Below, piece after piece: positions 26,454 to 37,065 of a stretch of DNA of 64,000 nt (its first letter is position 1; every line of letters begins with the position of its first letter). The position numbers were made by a program, and so were the translations under genes. Below the pieces are notes generated by a model. The model made no database searches and was not told the origin of the DNA. It worked only from the letters and a program-made list of their open reading frames with translations. The DNA is from an uncultured Clostridia bacterium (GTDB lineage: Bacteria; Bacillota; Clostridia; Christensenellales; Borkfalkiaceae), in NCBI GenBank assembly GCA_947624215.1, contig CANQJJ010000002.1:1-64000 (forward strand), in the 5' to 3' direction.

Positions 26454-27223
26454 AGAATTTCCCCCTTGACGCTATGATAGATCTCGAAAAACGTCTTTTC
26501 AAGGTCGCCCTTTGCAATTTCTCCGAGCGTTCCCTCCGCGGCCAGTTTTCCGTCGATGATGATGCCGACGCGGTCGCAAATTTTTTCGACGAGCGAAAAG
26601 ATGTGCGTCGAGAGAAGGATACTCTTCCCCATCGCCTTGAGTTCGAGCAGGAAATCTGTGACGACTTTCGCCGTGAGCACATCCAGCCCGTTGGTGGGCT
26701 CATCGAAGATGATGACCTCGGGATCGTGCACGATGGAGATGACGAGCGAGACCTTTTGGAGCATGCCCGTCGATAGATTCTTGACCTGCACCTCGGCAAA
26801 TTTATCAATGCCGAACCGCGCAAAGAGCTCCTTCTTTCTTATGGCGAGCACGTCCTTTCCCACCCCGTGCATGGCGCCGAAGAAATCAAAGAGATAATCG
26901 GGCGTGAAGAAGCCCTCGAGTTTCAACTCGCTCGTCATGAACCCGATGACGTCGCGCACCTTCTCGGGCTCCTTTACAACGGAGTGCCCTGCGAGAAATG
27001 CGTCCCCTTCGTCGGGTTTGATGAGCGTGGAGAGCATGCGAAGCGTCGTCGTCTTGCCCGCGCCGTTGGGACCTAAAAGCCCGTAGATCTCCCCACGGTA
27101 GGCGGAAAAGGAGAGCCCGTTCACCGCGACGCGGCGCGTTTCCCCCGTCCGCTCGATCTTCTGTTGTTTTTTGGAGAGCGTGAAGGTCTTTTTGAGCCCC
27201 TCCGCCCTTACGATCTCTTCCAT
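26450..27223 (-). CDS. ABC transporter ATPase (NatA-like)
   Basis: YGLLGPNGAGKTTTLRML, LSTGMLQKVSLVISIVHDPEVIIFDEPTNGLD. Confidence 0.95.
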   Translation of the reverse strand: MEEIVRAEGLKKTFTLSKKQQKIERTGETRRVAVNGLSFSAYRGEIYGLLGPNGAGKTTTLRMLSTLIKPDEGDAFLAGHSVVKEPEKVRDVIGFMTSELKLEGFFTPDYLFDFFGAMHGVGKDVLAIRKKELFARFGIDKFAEVQVKNLSTGMLQKVSLVISIVHDPEVIIFDEPTNGLDVLTAKVVTDFLLELKAMGKSILLSTHIFSLVEKICDRVGIIIDGKLAAEGTLGEIAKGDLEKTFFEIYHSVKGEIL

Positions 27224-27250
27224 GGCGCGCTCTTTTCCTTTTAATAGCTT

Positions 27251-28198
27251 TTAATAGATGCTTCCCGTGCCGACGACGGGCTGGGCGTCGCGGTTGCCGC
27301 AGAGCACGACGAGAAGATTGGAGACCATCTGCGCCTTGCGCTCATCGTCGAGCTCGACGATGTCCTCCTCCGAGAGCTTGTTGAGGGCCATCTGCACCAT
27401 GGAGACGGCGCCCTCGACGATCTTTTGGCGGGCCGCGATGATGGCCGAGGCCTGTTGGCGCTGGAGCATGGCCGCCGCGATCTCGGGTGCATAGGCAAGG
27501 TGCGAGATCCGCGCCTCCAAAATTTCCACGCCTGCAAGCTCGGTGCGCTGTTGCAGTTCCTCTCTGAGGACGTCGGCGATCTCCTGTGCGCTGCCGCGGA
27601 GAGACTTCTCGTCTCCGTTCGAGGAGACGTCATAGGGATATTGCCGCGCCACTTGACGGATGGCGGCGTCGCACTGCGTGGAGATGTAGGCCATGTAGTT
27701 CTCTACATTGAAGACAGCCCGCGCGGTATTCGTGATGCGCCAGATGACGACCACGGAGATCTCGATGGGATTCCCCTCTTCGTCGTTGACCTTCTGCTTG
27801 TCGTTGTTGAGCGTCATCGCCTTCAGAGAGATCTTGCGGGAAGTCCCCATCGCGAGGCGCGCGGGATTGACGGACGAGCAGAACGGATTGACCCAATAGA
27901 ACCCGTCACGCTTCAAGGTGCCGTAATACTTGCCGAACAGCGTGAGCACATAGGCCTCGTTGGGTTGCAAGAGGCGCAGGCCGCTGAGCAGAATTATCCC
28001 GACGAGAAACACCGGGATGGAACCGATGAAGAAGATGAGGCCGAGCACAGATTCATTCTGAGAGCCCACGATGATGCATACGATCCCGAGAATTAAGATC
28101 AGGATCCCCACGCCCAACATGATCCAGCCGTTCTTCTCGCGGGCGGGCTTTTCGTTGATCCGATCGTACTCCGTCACTTTTAATTCCTTGTTTTCCAT
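27251..28198 (-). CDS. SPFH/Band 7 domain membrane protein
   Basis: [32 protein letters not shown]...[29 protein letters not shown]...[27 protein letters not shown]. Confidence 0.92.
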   Translation of the reverse strand: MENKELKVTEYDRINEKPAREKNGWIMLGVGILILILGIVCIIVGSQNESVLGLIFFIGSIPVFLVGIILLSGLRLLQPNEAYVLTLFGKYYGTLKRDGFYWVNPFCSSVNPARLAMGTSRKISLKAMTLNNDKQKVNDEEGNPIEISVVVIWRITNTARAVFNVENYMAYISTQCDAAIRQVARQYPYDVSSNGDEKSLRGSAQEIADVLREELQQRTELAGVEILEARISHLAYAPEIAAAMLQRQQASAIIAARQKIVEGAVSMVQMALNKLSEEDIVELDDERKAQMVSNLLVVLCGNRDAQPVVGTGSIY

Positions 28199-28215
28199 AT
28201 CATCCCTCCGAAAAG

Positions 28216-28236
28216 TGATATCATTTTGATATCATT
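28216..28236. repeat. Two tandem 10-bp palindromes at 11-bp period: TGATATCATT-T-TGATATCATT
   Basis: Direct read in the SPFH promoter region. Confidence 0.75.
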
Positions 28237-28301
28237 ATACTATCACGAAAGCGGAGGGGTGTCAAGTATTTTCGGAAAAATTTTTCCAAAAATCGTACGA
28301 A

Positions 28302-28327
28302 AAAAGGAGCGCATAAGGCTCCTTTCC
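28302..28327 (-). terminator. Intrinsic terminator after the ynbB-like gene
   Basis: Minus strand AAAGGAGC-CTTATGC-GCTCCTTTTTTC. Confidence 0.75.
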
Positions 28328-28348
28328 TATTTATAAATAATCATGATT

Positions 28349-29572
28349 TTATTTCAGCAAGCGGTCCAATATCGCCCTGCACACGAGCTTGCAATGCTCG
28401 TAAGTAAGCCCTCCTTGAAAGTAGGCCGTATAGGGCTCGCGCACGGGCGCATCGGCAGAGAGCTCGAGGCTCGATCCCGCCACAAACGTTCCAGCGGCCA
28501 TGATGACTTTGGCGTCGTACCCGGGCATGTTCCACGGCTCAAGGGTCACGAAGCTGTCGACGGGGGAGACATCCTGCACCGATTGGATGAATCCGCACAG
28601 CTCCTCCGCCGTATTGAAACGGATGGCGCGCGTGATGTCGGCGAGAGGCTTTCCGAGCTTGGGAAAATTCTCATAGCCGAGCATTTCCATGCACTTTCCG
28701 ATGAGAAGCCCTCCTTTGAGTGCCTGTGCAACGACGTGCGGCGCCAAAAAGAACCCCTGATAGAAGAGGCGGTAGCCATAGGCATAAGAGCCGATCTCCC
28801 CGCCCACGGAAGGCGCAGTAAGCCGATTTTCACACTGCAAGACGTATTTTTCCCGCCCCGCAATATATCCGCCCGTGGGAGCCAACCCGCCCCCGGGATT
28901 CTTGATGAGGCTGCCGACGATGAGATCGGCGCCCACATCGGTGGGTTCTTGCCTCTCGACAAACTCGCCATAACAGTTGTCGACAAAGATGCACCCCCCG
29001 AAACCGTTCTCCCGCAGAAAGGTGCACATCTCCCCGATCTCCGCCACGGTGAACGCGTCGCGAAGTTCATAGCCACGGGAGCGCTGAATGTGCACGACGT
29101 CGAATTTCTGTTCGGCGAGCGCCCGCCTTACCCCTTCAAGATCCACCTTCCCGTTGCCATCGAGCGGGACGACGGCCGTCTCGACCCCGAAATCCTTCAA
29201 GGAGCCGTTGCCCTCTCCCCAAATAACGCCGTGGAGCGTATCATAGGGCATGCCCGTCATAAAGAGGATGTGGTTTCGGGGACGCAACACGCCGAACAGG
29301 GCTACCGTGAGGGCATGCGTACCCGAAAGGATGGCGGGCGACACGATCGCCCTCTCTGCCCCGAACACACGCGCATAAATGCGGCCGAGCGCATCCCTGC
29401 CGTCATCGCTATATCCATACCCCGTCGTCCCGTCAAAGTGGCGCAGGGCAATGCGCTCCTCGCGGAACGCCGAGAGCACTTTTTCCTCATTTCGCAGCGC
29501 AACATCGTCGATCTCCGAAAAACACGGCGAAAGCGCCCTCTCCGCGGCCGATATCATCTCATTCGCATTCAT
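28349..29572 (-). CDS. Aluminium-resistance / methionine gamma-lyase-like PLP enzyme (YnbB family)
   Basis: HFDGTTGYGYSDDGRDALGRIYARVFGAERAIVSPAILSGTHALTVALFGVLRP; neighbours miaA/mutL. Confidence 0.85.
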   Translation of the reverse strand: MNANEMISAAERALSPCFSEIDDVALRNEEKVLSAFREERIALRHFDGTTGYGYSDDGRDALGRIYARVFGAERAIVSPAILSGTHALTVALFGVLRPRNHILFMTGMPYDTLHGVIWGEGNGSLKDFGVETAVVPLDGNGKVDLEGVRRALAEQKFDVVHIQRSRGYELRDAFTVAEIGEMCTFLRENGFGGCIFVDNCYGEFVERQEPTDVGADLIVGSLIKNPGGGLAPTGGYIAGREKYVLQCENRLTAPSVGGEIGSYAYGYRLFYQGFFLAPHVVAQALKGGLLIGKCMEMLGYENFPKLGKPLADITRAIRFNTAEELCGFIQSVQDVSPVDSFVTLEPWNMPGYDAKVIMAAGTFVAGSSLELSADAPVREPYTAYFQGGLTYEHCKLVCRAILDRLLK

Positions 29573-30461
29573 AGATCTTCTTCACCTCTTCCACGCCTTC
29601 CCCGGGAGACAGCAAGTGCAGATTCTCCATCCGCTTGAAGAATGTGCACTGCCGTTTGGCATAATTTCGGGTATTTTTTGCTATTATGTCTGACATAGTA
29701 CTTAAATTATCGCCATTTTTCAAGCATTCAATGACCTCTTTGTACCCAATTGCCTGCATACTCTGTGCATTTTTCGAAACACCGTCTTTGAGAAGCGACT
29801 GCACTTCCCCGACGAGCCCGCTTTGCATCATCTTACCGACGCGGGCGTCAATGCGGGCGTAGAGCTCCTCCCGCGGCCAATCATAGGCGACGGCGACGAA
29901 CGGATAGCGCGGCGTTCCCCCATCCGTCTGCTCGGATTTCTTTTTTCCCGTCTGCTCGTAAATTTCAAGGGCACGGATGACGCGCTTGACATCATTGGGA
30001 TGCAAAACGGCCGCACTTTCCGGATCCACCTCCCGAAGCAAGCCGTGGAGACACTCCACACCCTCCTCTTGCACGATCCGCTCATATTTACGGCGAAGTT
30101 CGGGGGAGGCAGATACTCCACCGAACGCATGGCGGTAAAGAACAGCATTGATGTAAAATCCCGTACCGCCGCAGAGAATGGGCGTCTTGCCGCGCGCAAG
30201 AATGTCTTCCACGGCGGGGATCGCCGACTTTTCGTAATCGCTGACGGAAAACTCTTCGCGGGGATCGGCGACGTCGATGAGGTGATGGACAACCCCGCCC
30301 CGCTCCTCCATGGTCGGCTTTGCCGTACCGATATTCAGGCCGCGGTATATCAAAAAGGCGTCTGCGGAAACGATCTCCCCGTCAAGCGCCTTCGCACAGG
30401 CAACGGCGAGCGCACTCTTTCCAGAGGCCGTGGGACCGCATACGACGAGCAACCGCTTCAT
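29559..30461 (-). CDS. miaA: tRNA dimethylallyltransferase
   Basis: VVCGPTASGKSALAVACAKALDGEIVSADAFLIYRGLNIGTAKPT; NTRNYAKRQCTFFKRM. Confidence 0.95.
   Translation of the reverse strand: MKRLLVVCGPTASGKSALAVACAKALDGEIVSADAFLIYRGLNIGTAKPTMEERGGVVHHLIDVADPREEFSVSDYEKSAIPAVEDILARGKTPILCGGTGFYINAVLYRHAFGGVSASPELRRKYERIVQEEGVECLHGLLREVDPESAAVLHPNDVKRVIRALEIYEQTGKKKSEQTDGGTPRYPFVAVAYDWPREELYARIDARVGKMMQSGLVGEVQSLLKDGVSKNAQSMQAIGYKEVIECLKNGDNLSTMSDIIAKNTRNYAKRQCTFFKRMENLHLLSPGEGVEEVKKIYECE
29681..29701. repeat. Dispersed palindrome copy 3 (inside miaA): CTATTATGTCTGACATAGTAC
   Basis: 8-5-8 layout with two imperfect arm positions. Confidence 0.65.
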
Positions 30462-32365
30462 ACGATCCTCTTGAAGAGCTTTTCAAACTCACTGCGCGCC
30501 ACATGGACCGCCACGGGACGGCCGTGCGGACATTTCAGCCCCATGTCGCCGTTCATGCGGCGGAGAAGCGCCTTGACCTCTTCCTCCGTCAACGATTCCC
30601 CGCCCTTTACCGCCGCTTTGCAGGCAGCGGAGGCGAGCTTGTCTTTCAACAGGTCTGTCAGCTTTATCGCGCGCAAACTCTCGTAGCTCGTCATGATCTC
30701 GTCGAAGAAGGAAGCAAGGTCCATCTTCATGAGATCCGCGGGCACGGAGGAAACCTTCACCGCATCTGCCCCGAACTCATCGATCTCGAATCCGAGTTCC
30801 CGCAAGACGGGGAACTGTTTCACGAGGAAGGCGAACTCCGCGGGGTTGAGCGTTAGAACAAACGGAACGAGCATGGGCTGTGAGACGACCTCGCGCTTTT
30901 CCATCTTCTCGCGCAGACGGTCATAGATGATGCGCTCGTGTGCCGCATGCTGGTCGACGATGTAGGCGTCATCCCCGCACTCATAGATGAGGTAGGTGCG
31001 GAAGAGCTCTCCCTTGAATTCCAATGAGGCGGGATCCACGCGCTGCTGTTTCTTTTCCGCCTCCATGAGGGCCTTCTTATTCTCCTCGAAGGCGTCAATT
31101 TCCCTTTGGGTCGGCTCAGACACCCCAAAAATGGGTTGTTGTTTCCCGCGGGAAGGGACTGTCCCCTGCCCCGCCTGCGGAGGGATCTTGAATTCAAGTT
31201 CCCGTTTTGCCTCTTCATATGTCATCTTCGGCGATGCAGGCGCCTGCTTGGGCGGCAAGACGGGTTCGGGCACAGCCGCCGGTGCGGGGGCCGAATGCGT
31301 GGCGGGATGCGGGTCGAATATGTCCTCCCCCACGGGAATTTTTTCCTGTTTGGGCGAGGTGGAGACAAGATATTCGAGTGCACGCGAATTGCCGTCGAGA
31401 ACGGCAGAAATGACCGAATACACCGTGCCGTAGATGATTTGATTGTCTGCAAAACGCACATCGGCCTTGTTGGGATGTACGTTGACATCGACGATCTCGG
31501 GCGGGATATCCAAAAAGAGCACATAGAAGGGATACTGCCGCTTCATCAGATAGCTCGCGTAGGCGTTTGTGACGGCCGCGGCTACCGTTTGGTTGACAAC
31601 ATACCTGCCGTTGACGAACAGGCTTTGATAGGTGCGGTTGGGCTTGGAATAATTTCTGTCTCCGATATAGCCGTGAAGCCGTATGCCGTGTTTGTCCGCA
31701 TCCAATTCATAGCAACGGGAGAGGATGTCTCCTCCGTAGACGGCGGCTAAGGCTGCTGCAAGCCCGTCGCCGAAGGAACGATATTTCACTTTCCCGTTCA
31801 AAAGAAGCGTAAAGGCAATATTGGGCCTTGAGAGGATAAAGCGCGCCACCATGCCCGCAACATCCCCCTCTTCCTGCGCGTCCGACTTCAAGAATTTGAG
31901 ACGGGCGGGCGTATTGAAGAAGAGCTCGCGCACGGTGATCTCGGTCCCCGTCGCCCCCGCGGCAGGCAAGATCTCTCCGCAAACTCCGCCCTCGCAGGCA
32001 AGCGAAAAGGCCTCCCCTCCGCGCACACGGGAGACGATATTCATTTTCGAAACGGACGCAATCGAGGCAATGGCTTCACCGCGGAAACCGAGCGTCGTGA
32101 CGCCGAACAAGTCCTGCGCCGTCTTGAGTTTGCTCGTAGCATGGGGCGCATAGGCATTCGCCAGATCTTCTCTCGCAATGCCCTCGCCGTTGTCGGTGAC
32201 GCGAATGAGCTTCTTTCCCCCCTCTTCGATCTCGATGGAGATCTCCGTCGCGCCTGCGTCAATGGCATTCTCCGCAAGTTCCTTGACAACGGAGTAAGGG
32301 CGGTCGATGACCTCCCCCGCCGCGATCTGGTTGTAGACATCGGGTGACAAGACGTGGATCTTCAT
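30458..32365 (-). CDS. mutL: DNA mismatch repair protein MutL
   Basis: YNQIAAGEVIDRPYSVVKELAENAIDAGAT, LGFRGEAIASIASV, DVNVHPNKADVRF. Confidence 0.97.
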   Translation of the reverse strand: MKIHVLSPDVYNQIAAGEVIDRPYSVVKELAENAIDAGATEISIEIEEGGKKLIRVTDNGEGIAREDLANAYAPHATSKLKTAQDLFGVTTLGFRGEAIASIASVSKMNIVSRVRGGEAFSLACEGGVCGEILPAAGATGTEITVRELFFNTPARLKFLKSDAQEEGDVAGMVARFILSRPNIAFTLLLNGKVKYRSFGDGLAAALAAVYGGDILSRCYELDADKHGIRLHGYIGDRNYSKPNRTYQSLFVNGRYVVNQTVAAAVTNAYASYLMKRQYPFYVLFLDIPPEIVDVNVHPNKADVRFADNQIIYGTVYSVISAVLDGNSRALEYLVSTSPKQEKIPVGEDIFDPHPATHSAPAPAAVPEPVLPPKQAPASPKMTYEEAKRELEFKIPPQAGQGTVPSRGKQQPIFGVSEPTQREIDAFEENKKALMEAEKKQQRVDPASLEFKGELFRTYLIYECGDDAYIVDQHAAHERIIYDRLREKMEKREVVSQPMLVPFVLTLNPAEFAFLVKQFPVLRELGFEIDEFGADAVKVSSVPADLMKMDLASFFDEIMTSYESLRAIKLTDLLKDKLASAACKAAVKGGESLTEEEVKALLRRMNGDMGLKCPHGRPVAVHVARSEFEKLFKRIV

Positions 32366-34935
32366 TTCAGTTTCTCCTTCCATTCGGATATGAGGGCAAG
32401 CGCCTGCATGGGCGTCAACAAATTCGCGTCGATCTCCCTGAGCTCCGCCGCAATATCAAACCCTGCGGGCGCCTGAGGTTCTTCCTCGGCTATGACCTCC
32501 TCTTTCTCTACGGCAGCCGGCCGGCGCGCCGCCGTGCGCTCGAGCACCTTCAAAATGGCCTTGGCACGCTCTGTCACCTCGGCAGGCACCCCCGCAAGCG
32601 CCGCGACTTCCACACCGAAACTGCGGGAAGCTCCCCCGCGCACGATTTTCCTTAAAAAGACAATGGATCCCGCGATCTCGCGCACGCTGATCTTGTAGTT
32701 CCTGACTCCTTCGAGCTTGCCTTCGAGCTCGGTGAGCTCGTGGTAATGCGTCGCGAACAACGTCTTGGCACGCACCTTTCCCGTGAGCTGCTCGATGACG
32801 GCCCACGCGATGGAGAGCCCGTCAAAGGTGCTTGTCCCCCGCCCGACTTCATCGAGGATGAGAAGGCTCCGCGGCGTGGCATTGCGCAGGATATTCGCCA
32901 CCTCCGTCATTTCCACCATGAAGGTACTGCGGTCGAGAATGAGATTGTCGCTTGCTCCGATGCGCGTGAAGATCCTGTCCGTCAAGGGGACCTCGGCACG
33001 CTTTGCGGGGACGAAGCAACCGATGTGCGCCATGAACACGATGAGCGCCACCTGCCTCAGATAGGTGGACTTCCCCGCCATATTCGGGCCCGTGATGATC
33101 ATGGTGCGATTTTCGTCGTCCAACTTGCAATCGTTGGGGATGAAGCGTTCCTTGGAGAGCTTTTCGACGACGGGATGCCTCCCCTCTTCGATGACGAGCG
33201 CCCCGCTCTCTTTGATGACGGGACGGCAATATTTGTTCTCCTTGGCAACGACCGCAAGCGATGTGAGGCAATCGAGCAAGGCTACGGCCTCGGCGACTTG
33301 TTTGAGCACGGCGATGTTGGCCGTGAGGATATTCATGATCTCCCCATAGAGATGTTCCTGCAACCGCTCGGCTTCCTCGTTCCCGCCGAGGATCTTTTCC
33401 TCAAGCTCTTTCAGTTCCTCGCTGATATAGCGCTCGCCGTTGGCGACCGTCTGTTTGCGGATATATTCATACGGGACCCTGTCTTTGAAGGAATTGCTGA
33501 TCTCGATGTAGTAGCCGAAGACGCGGTTGTAGCCCACCTTGAGGGTACGGATCCCCGTGCGCTCGCGCTCGCGCATCTCAAGTTGCCCCAAAAGATCCTT
33601 GCTGTGCAGGTCGATATCGCGCAGTTCGTCAAGGCGTGCATTGTATCCCTCGCGGATGTAGTTCCCCTCTTTGAGCGTAGTGGCCTTGGGAGAGATGGCG
33701 CGGTCGAGAAGAGAGCAGATCTCCTTGGTATCGATGAGCTTGGAGGAGATCTCCGTGAGGAGCTTGGAGGAGAACCCGGCGAGCTGAAATTTCAAATTGG
33801 GAACGGCCGCCAGCGAGGAGGAGAGCGAAAGGCAATCCCCGGGCTGCAAATTGCCGTTTGAGATGCGCCCCGTGAGACGCTCGATGTCGCGCACGCCGCC
33901 CAACATGTCGTGGATCCCCATGCGGATGACCGTCGCCTGAAAGAGTTCGTCGACGGCATCCAACCGGGATTCGATCTCCTCTTTGGAGGCGAGCGGTGCG
34001 GTCAGCATCCCTGCCAGCATGCGCGCGCCCATGCCCGTCTTTGTCTTATCGAGCAGCCAAAGGAGAGACCCGTACCGTTTTCCCTCCGCATTGTTTTTGA
34101 GGATCTCGAGATTTCTCACGGCAACGGGATCGAGCTTCATCGCCTTTGAACCGTCGGAATATTTGAGGCAATTGATGTTGCGCAGGGCATGTTTTTGCGT
34201 ATCGCGCAAATACTCCACGAGCGCCCCTGCCGCGCAGACAACGGGGGAAGCTGCGGGAACCCCGAGCGCTTCGAGGGAGCCGACTGCAAACTGCTCTTTG
34301 ATCACCTTTTCGGCATTTTGAGGCTGGAATGACCACGGAAGATAACAGGAAAATTGTGGCAACGCACCGCGGCGGACCTCGGCATTGTCTTTGGAAGCGA
34401 GCAGAAATTCGTCATTGCAGATGATCTCCGCCACGGAGAGATTGACGAGCTTTGCAAGGAGCCGATCGGCGTCCTCCTCTTCGCTCGCACAGAATTCTCC
34501 CGTCGTGATATCGGCATAGGCAAGCGCATACCCCGCCGCGCCCGCATAGGCACAGGCGATGAAGTTGCTCTTCTTTTCGTCGAGCAGGTTGCCCTCGATG
34601 ACCGTACCGGCCGAGACGACGCGAATGACGTCCCTGTCGACCATTCCCTTGGAGGCCTTGGGATCGGAGAGCTGTTCGCAGATGGCAACGCGCAGCCCCG
34701 CCTCCACAAGTTTCTGGATGTAGGTGTCCACGGCATGATATGGGACCCCGCACATGGGCGCACGCTCTTTGAGGCCGCAATCCCGCCCGGTGAGCGTGAG
34801 GTCGAGAATGGCGCTCGCCTTTACCGCATCCTCAAAAAACATTTCATAAAAATCTCCGAGGCGGTAGAAGACGAGGCAATCGGGATAGGCGTCCTTGACT
34901 TTTTTCCAATGTTCCATCATAGGTGAAAGGCCCAT
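32362..34935 (-). CDS. mutS: DNA mismatch repair protein MutS
   Basis: RLGDFYEMFFEDA, TGPNMAGKSTYLRQVALI, LDEVGRGTSTFDGLSIAWA. Confidence 0.98.
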   Translation of the reverse strand: MGLSPMMEHWKKVKDAYPDCLVFYRLGDFYEMFFEDAVKASAILDLTLTGRDCGLKERAPMCGVPYHAVDTYIQKLVEAGLRVAICEQLSDPKASKGMVDRDVIRVVSAGTVIEGNLLDEKKSNFIACAYAGAAGYALAYADITTGEFCASEEEDADRLLAKLVNLSVAEIICNDEFLLASKDNAEVRRGALPQFSCYLPWSFQPQNAEKVIKEQFAVGSLEALGVPAASPVVCAAGALVEYLRDTQKHALRNINCLKYSDGSKAMKLDPVAVRNLEILKNNAEGKRYGSLLWLLDKTKTGMGARMLAGMLTAPLASKEEIESRLDAVDELFQATVIRMGIHDMLGGVRDIERLTGRISNGNLQPGDCLSLSSSLAAVPNLKFQLAGFSSKLLTEISSKLIDTKEICSLLDRAISPKATTLKEGNYIREGYNARLDELRDIDLHSKDLLGQLEMRERERTGIRTLKVGYNRVFGYYIEISNSFKDRVPYEYIRKQTVANGERYISEELKELEEKILGGNEEAERLQEHLYGEIMNILTANIAVLKQVAEAVALLDCLTSLAVVAKENKYCRPVIKESGALVIEEGRHPVVEKLSKERFIPNDCKLDDENRTMIITGPNMAGKSTYLRQVALIVFMAHIGCFVPAKRAEVPLTDRIFTRIGASDNLILDRSTFMVEMTEVANILRNATPRSLLILDEVGRGTSTFDGLSIAWAVIEQLTGKVRAKTLFATHYHELTELEGKLEGVRNYKISVREIAGSIVFLRKIVRGGASRSFGVEVAALAGVPAEVTERAKAILKVLERTAARRPAAVEKEEVIAEEEPQAPAGFDIAAELREIDANLLTPMQALALISEWKEKLK

Positions 34936-34947
34936 GATCTCCTCCTT

Positions 34948-36249
34948 TCAGACAATTTCCCCATAGAGAGAAATGCCGTTGGCATCTGTGATTTTCAGGT
35001 CTACAAACTCGCCGACCATGTTTTTTTCGCTCTTGAAATATCCCATGCGGCCGTATTCATCCCGCCCGAGATACATCCCCTTCTTCCCGTCGAAATCTTC
35101 ACACAGGATCTCAACGGTCTTTCCGACATACTTCGCGCTCTTTTCCCGCGTCTTTTGGTTGACGAGGGCGATGAGACGGGCGATGCGGTCTTTGGCGATC
35201 TCTTCGGGGATCCTCCCCTCCATTTGCGCCGCCTTGGTCCCCGTGCGCGGGGAGTAGATGAACGTGAAAGCCGAGGCGAGATCCGCTTCTTCCACGAGGG
35301 AGAGCGTGTCTTGGAATTCCTCCTCCGTCTCCGTCGGGAATGCCACGATGATGTCCGTCGTCACCTCGCAATCGGGGATCTCATGCCTGAGAAGCGCGAT
35401 ATCCGAGAGGTATTTCTCCCGCGTATAGCGCCTGTTCATGAGTTTCAAGATGCGGTCGTTGCCCGATTGCACGGGGAGGTGCAGGTGCTTGCATATCTTG
35501 TCGTGCTTCTTCATGACGGCGACAAGCTCCGCGGAAAAATCCTTGGGATGGGAGGTCATGAAGCGGATGCGGAAGTTTCCCTCAACGGACGCAACGGCAT
35601 CGAGAAGCGCCGCAAAATCCACCTCGCCGTCGTGATAGGAATCGACGTTTTGCCCAAGCAAGGTGATCTCTCGGTAGCCGTCGGCCACAAGCTGTTCCAC
35701 CTCGCGCAAGATCGCCGCTGCACTGCGGGAGCGCTCCCTGCCGCGCACATAGGGCACAATGCAATAGGAACAGAAATTATTGCATCCGTACATGATATTG
35801 ACCCAAGCATTGGGATAGCTTGTCCGCACGGGGGAGATGTTGTCTTCCGTCTCTCCGCGCTCTTCAGAAACCGAGATCACGGCCTTTTTGCGCGCGCGCT
35901 TTTCCTCGATGAGCGCCTTCAAACGGGGAAGGTCGTGCGTGCCGAAGAGGATATCGATGAAGGGAAACTTCTTTTTGAGAAATTCCGCCTTGCCCTCTTC
36001 CTGCACCATGCACCCTCCAACAGCAACGATCAGCCCCTTTTTTGCGCGTTTGAGCTGTTTGAGTGCCCCGATGTTGCCGAAAGCATGATTTTCCGCATTC
36101 TCGCGGATACAGCACGTATTGAAGACGATGATATCCGCCTCTTCGATGGGCGCGGGCTCGGCGTATCCCGCCTCTTTGAGGACGCCCGCGATCTTCTCCG
36201 ATTCGTGCAGATTCATCTGGCAGCCATAAGTGACGATATGATATTTCAT
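34948..36249 (-). CDS. miaB: tRNA-2-methylthio-N6-dimethylallyladenosine synthase
   Basis: YHIVTYGCQMNLHESEKIAG, YGCNNFCSYCIVPYVRGRE radical-SAM motif. Confidence 0.95.
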   Translation of the reverse strand: MKYHIVTYGCQMNLHESEKIAGVLKEAGYAEPAPIEEADIIVFNTCCIRENAENHAFGNIGALKQLKRAKKGLIVAVGGCMVQEEGKAEFLKKKFPFIDILFGTHDLPRLKALIEEKRARKKAVISVSEERGETEDNISPVRTSYPNAWVNIMYGCNNFCSYCIVPYVRGRERSRSAAAILREVEQLVADGYREITLLGQNVDSYHDGEVDFAALLDAVASVEGNFRIRFMTSHPKDFSAELVAVMKKHDKICKHLHLPVQSGNDRILKLMNRRYTREKYLSDIALLRHEIPDCEVTTDIIVAFPTETEEEFQDTLSLVEEADLASAFTFIYSPRTGTKAAQMEGRIPEEIAKDRIARLIALVNQKTREKSAKYVGKTVEILCEDFDGKKGMYLGRDEYGRMGYFKSEKNMVGEFVDLKITDANGISLYGEIV

Positions 36250-36953
36250 ACTTCGATCTCTCCGAGTACCTTCCCGACGCTCTCGCGGATGACCAAATCG
36301 CAACGGCCGTCAAGCGCCGTTTCGCTCCTGTTGATGAGCACAAGATACTTCCCGCGGAAGACATCCACAAATCCTGCGGCGGGATAGACTGTCAGGGACG
36401 TCCCCGCCACGATGAGGAGATCTGCCGCGGAGATCGCCCGGATCGCGCCTTCGACCGTCGCACCGTCGAGCGGCTCGCCGTATAAAACGACGTCGGGCTT
36501 TATGAGCCCTCCGCATGTGCAGTGCGGGACCCCCTCGGAGGCGGCAATGTACTTCGCGGAATAAAATTTATGGCACTTCAAACAATAGTTGCGGCGGACG
36601 CTTCCGTGCAGTTCGAAGACAGTTTCGCTCCCCGCAGCCTGGTGCAGACCGTCGATGTTCTGCGTGACGACGGCAGAGAGTTTCCCCGCCCGTTCCAGCG
36701 CGGCAAGTTTTTCGTGCGCGGCATTGGGCTTGGCCCACAGCGGAAGCATCTTATCGCGGTAAAAATCGTAAAACTCTTTGGTGTGCGAAAAGAAAAAACC
36801 GCTTGAAAGCATGGTCTCGGGGGGATAAGCATACTTCATGCGATAGAGCCCATCCTCGGAGCGAAAGTCGGGAATGCCGCTCTCCGTGGAGACTCCCGCC
36901 CCGCCGAAGAAGACGATGCGGCTGCTTTGATCGATCAATTCTTGAAGTGTCAT
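36246..36953 (-). CDS. Sir2-family NAD-dependent deacylase
   Basis: [39 protein letters not shown]...CTCGG. Confidence 0.95.
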   Translation of the reverse strand: MTLQELIDQSSRIVFFGGAGVSTESGIPDFRSEDGLYRMKYAYPPETMLSSGFFFSHTKEFYDFYRDKMLPLWAKPNAAHEKLAALERAGKLSAVVTQNIDGLHQAAGSETVFELHGSVRRNYCLKCHKFYSAKYIAASEGVPHCTCGGLIKPDVVLYGEPLDGATVEGAIRAISAADLLIVAGTSLTVYPAAGFVDVFRGKYLVLINRSETALDGRCDLVIRESVGKVLGEIEV

Positions 36954-36979
36954 GATGAAATAAAACTCCTCTTTTCCCA

Positions 36980-37008
36980 ATTATATCACGTCTTTGACAA
37001 ATTTTCAA
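36980..37008 (-). promoter_or_regulatory. sir2-miaB-mutSL promoter (TTGAAA-17-TATAAT)
   Basis: Minus strand TTGAAA ATTTGTCAAAGACGTGA TATAAT. Confidence 0.75.
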
Positions 37009-37065
37009 GAAAAGCGGGCGAAACAAATAAAATTTTTTCAGAAATTACGGATACTGTTCTGTGAT

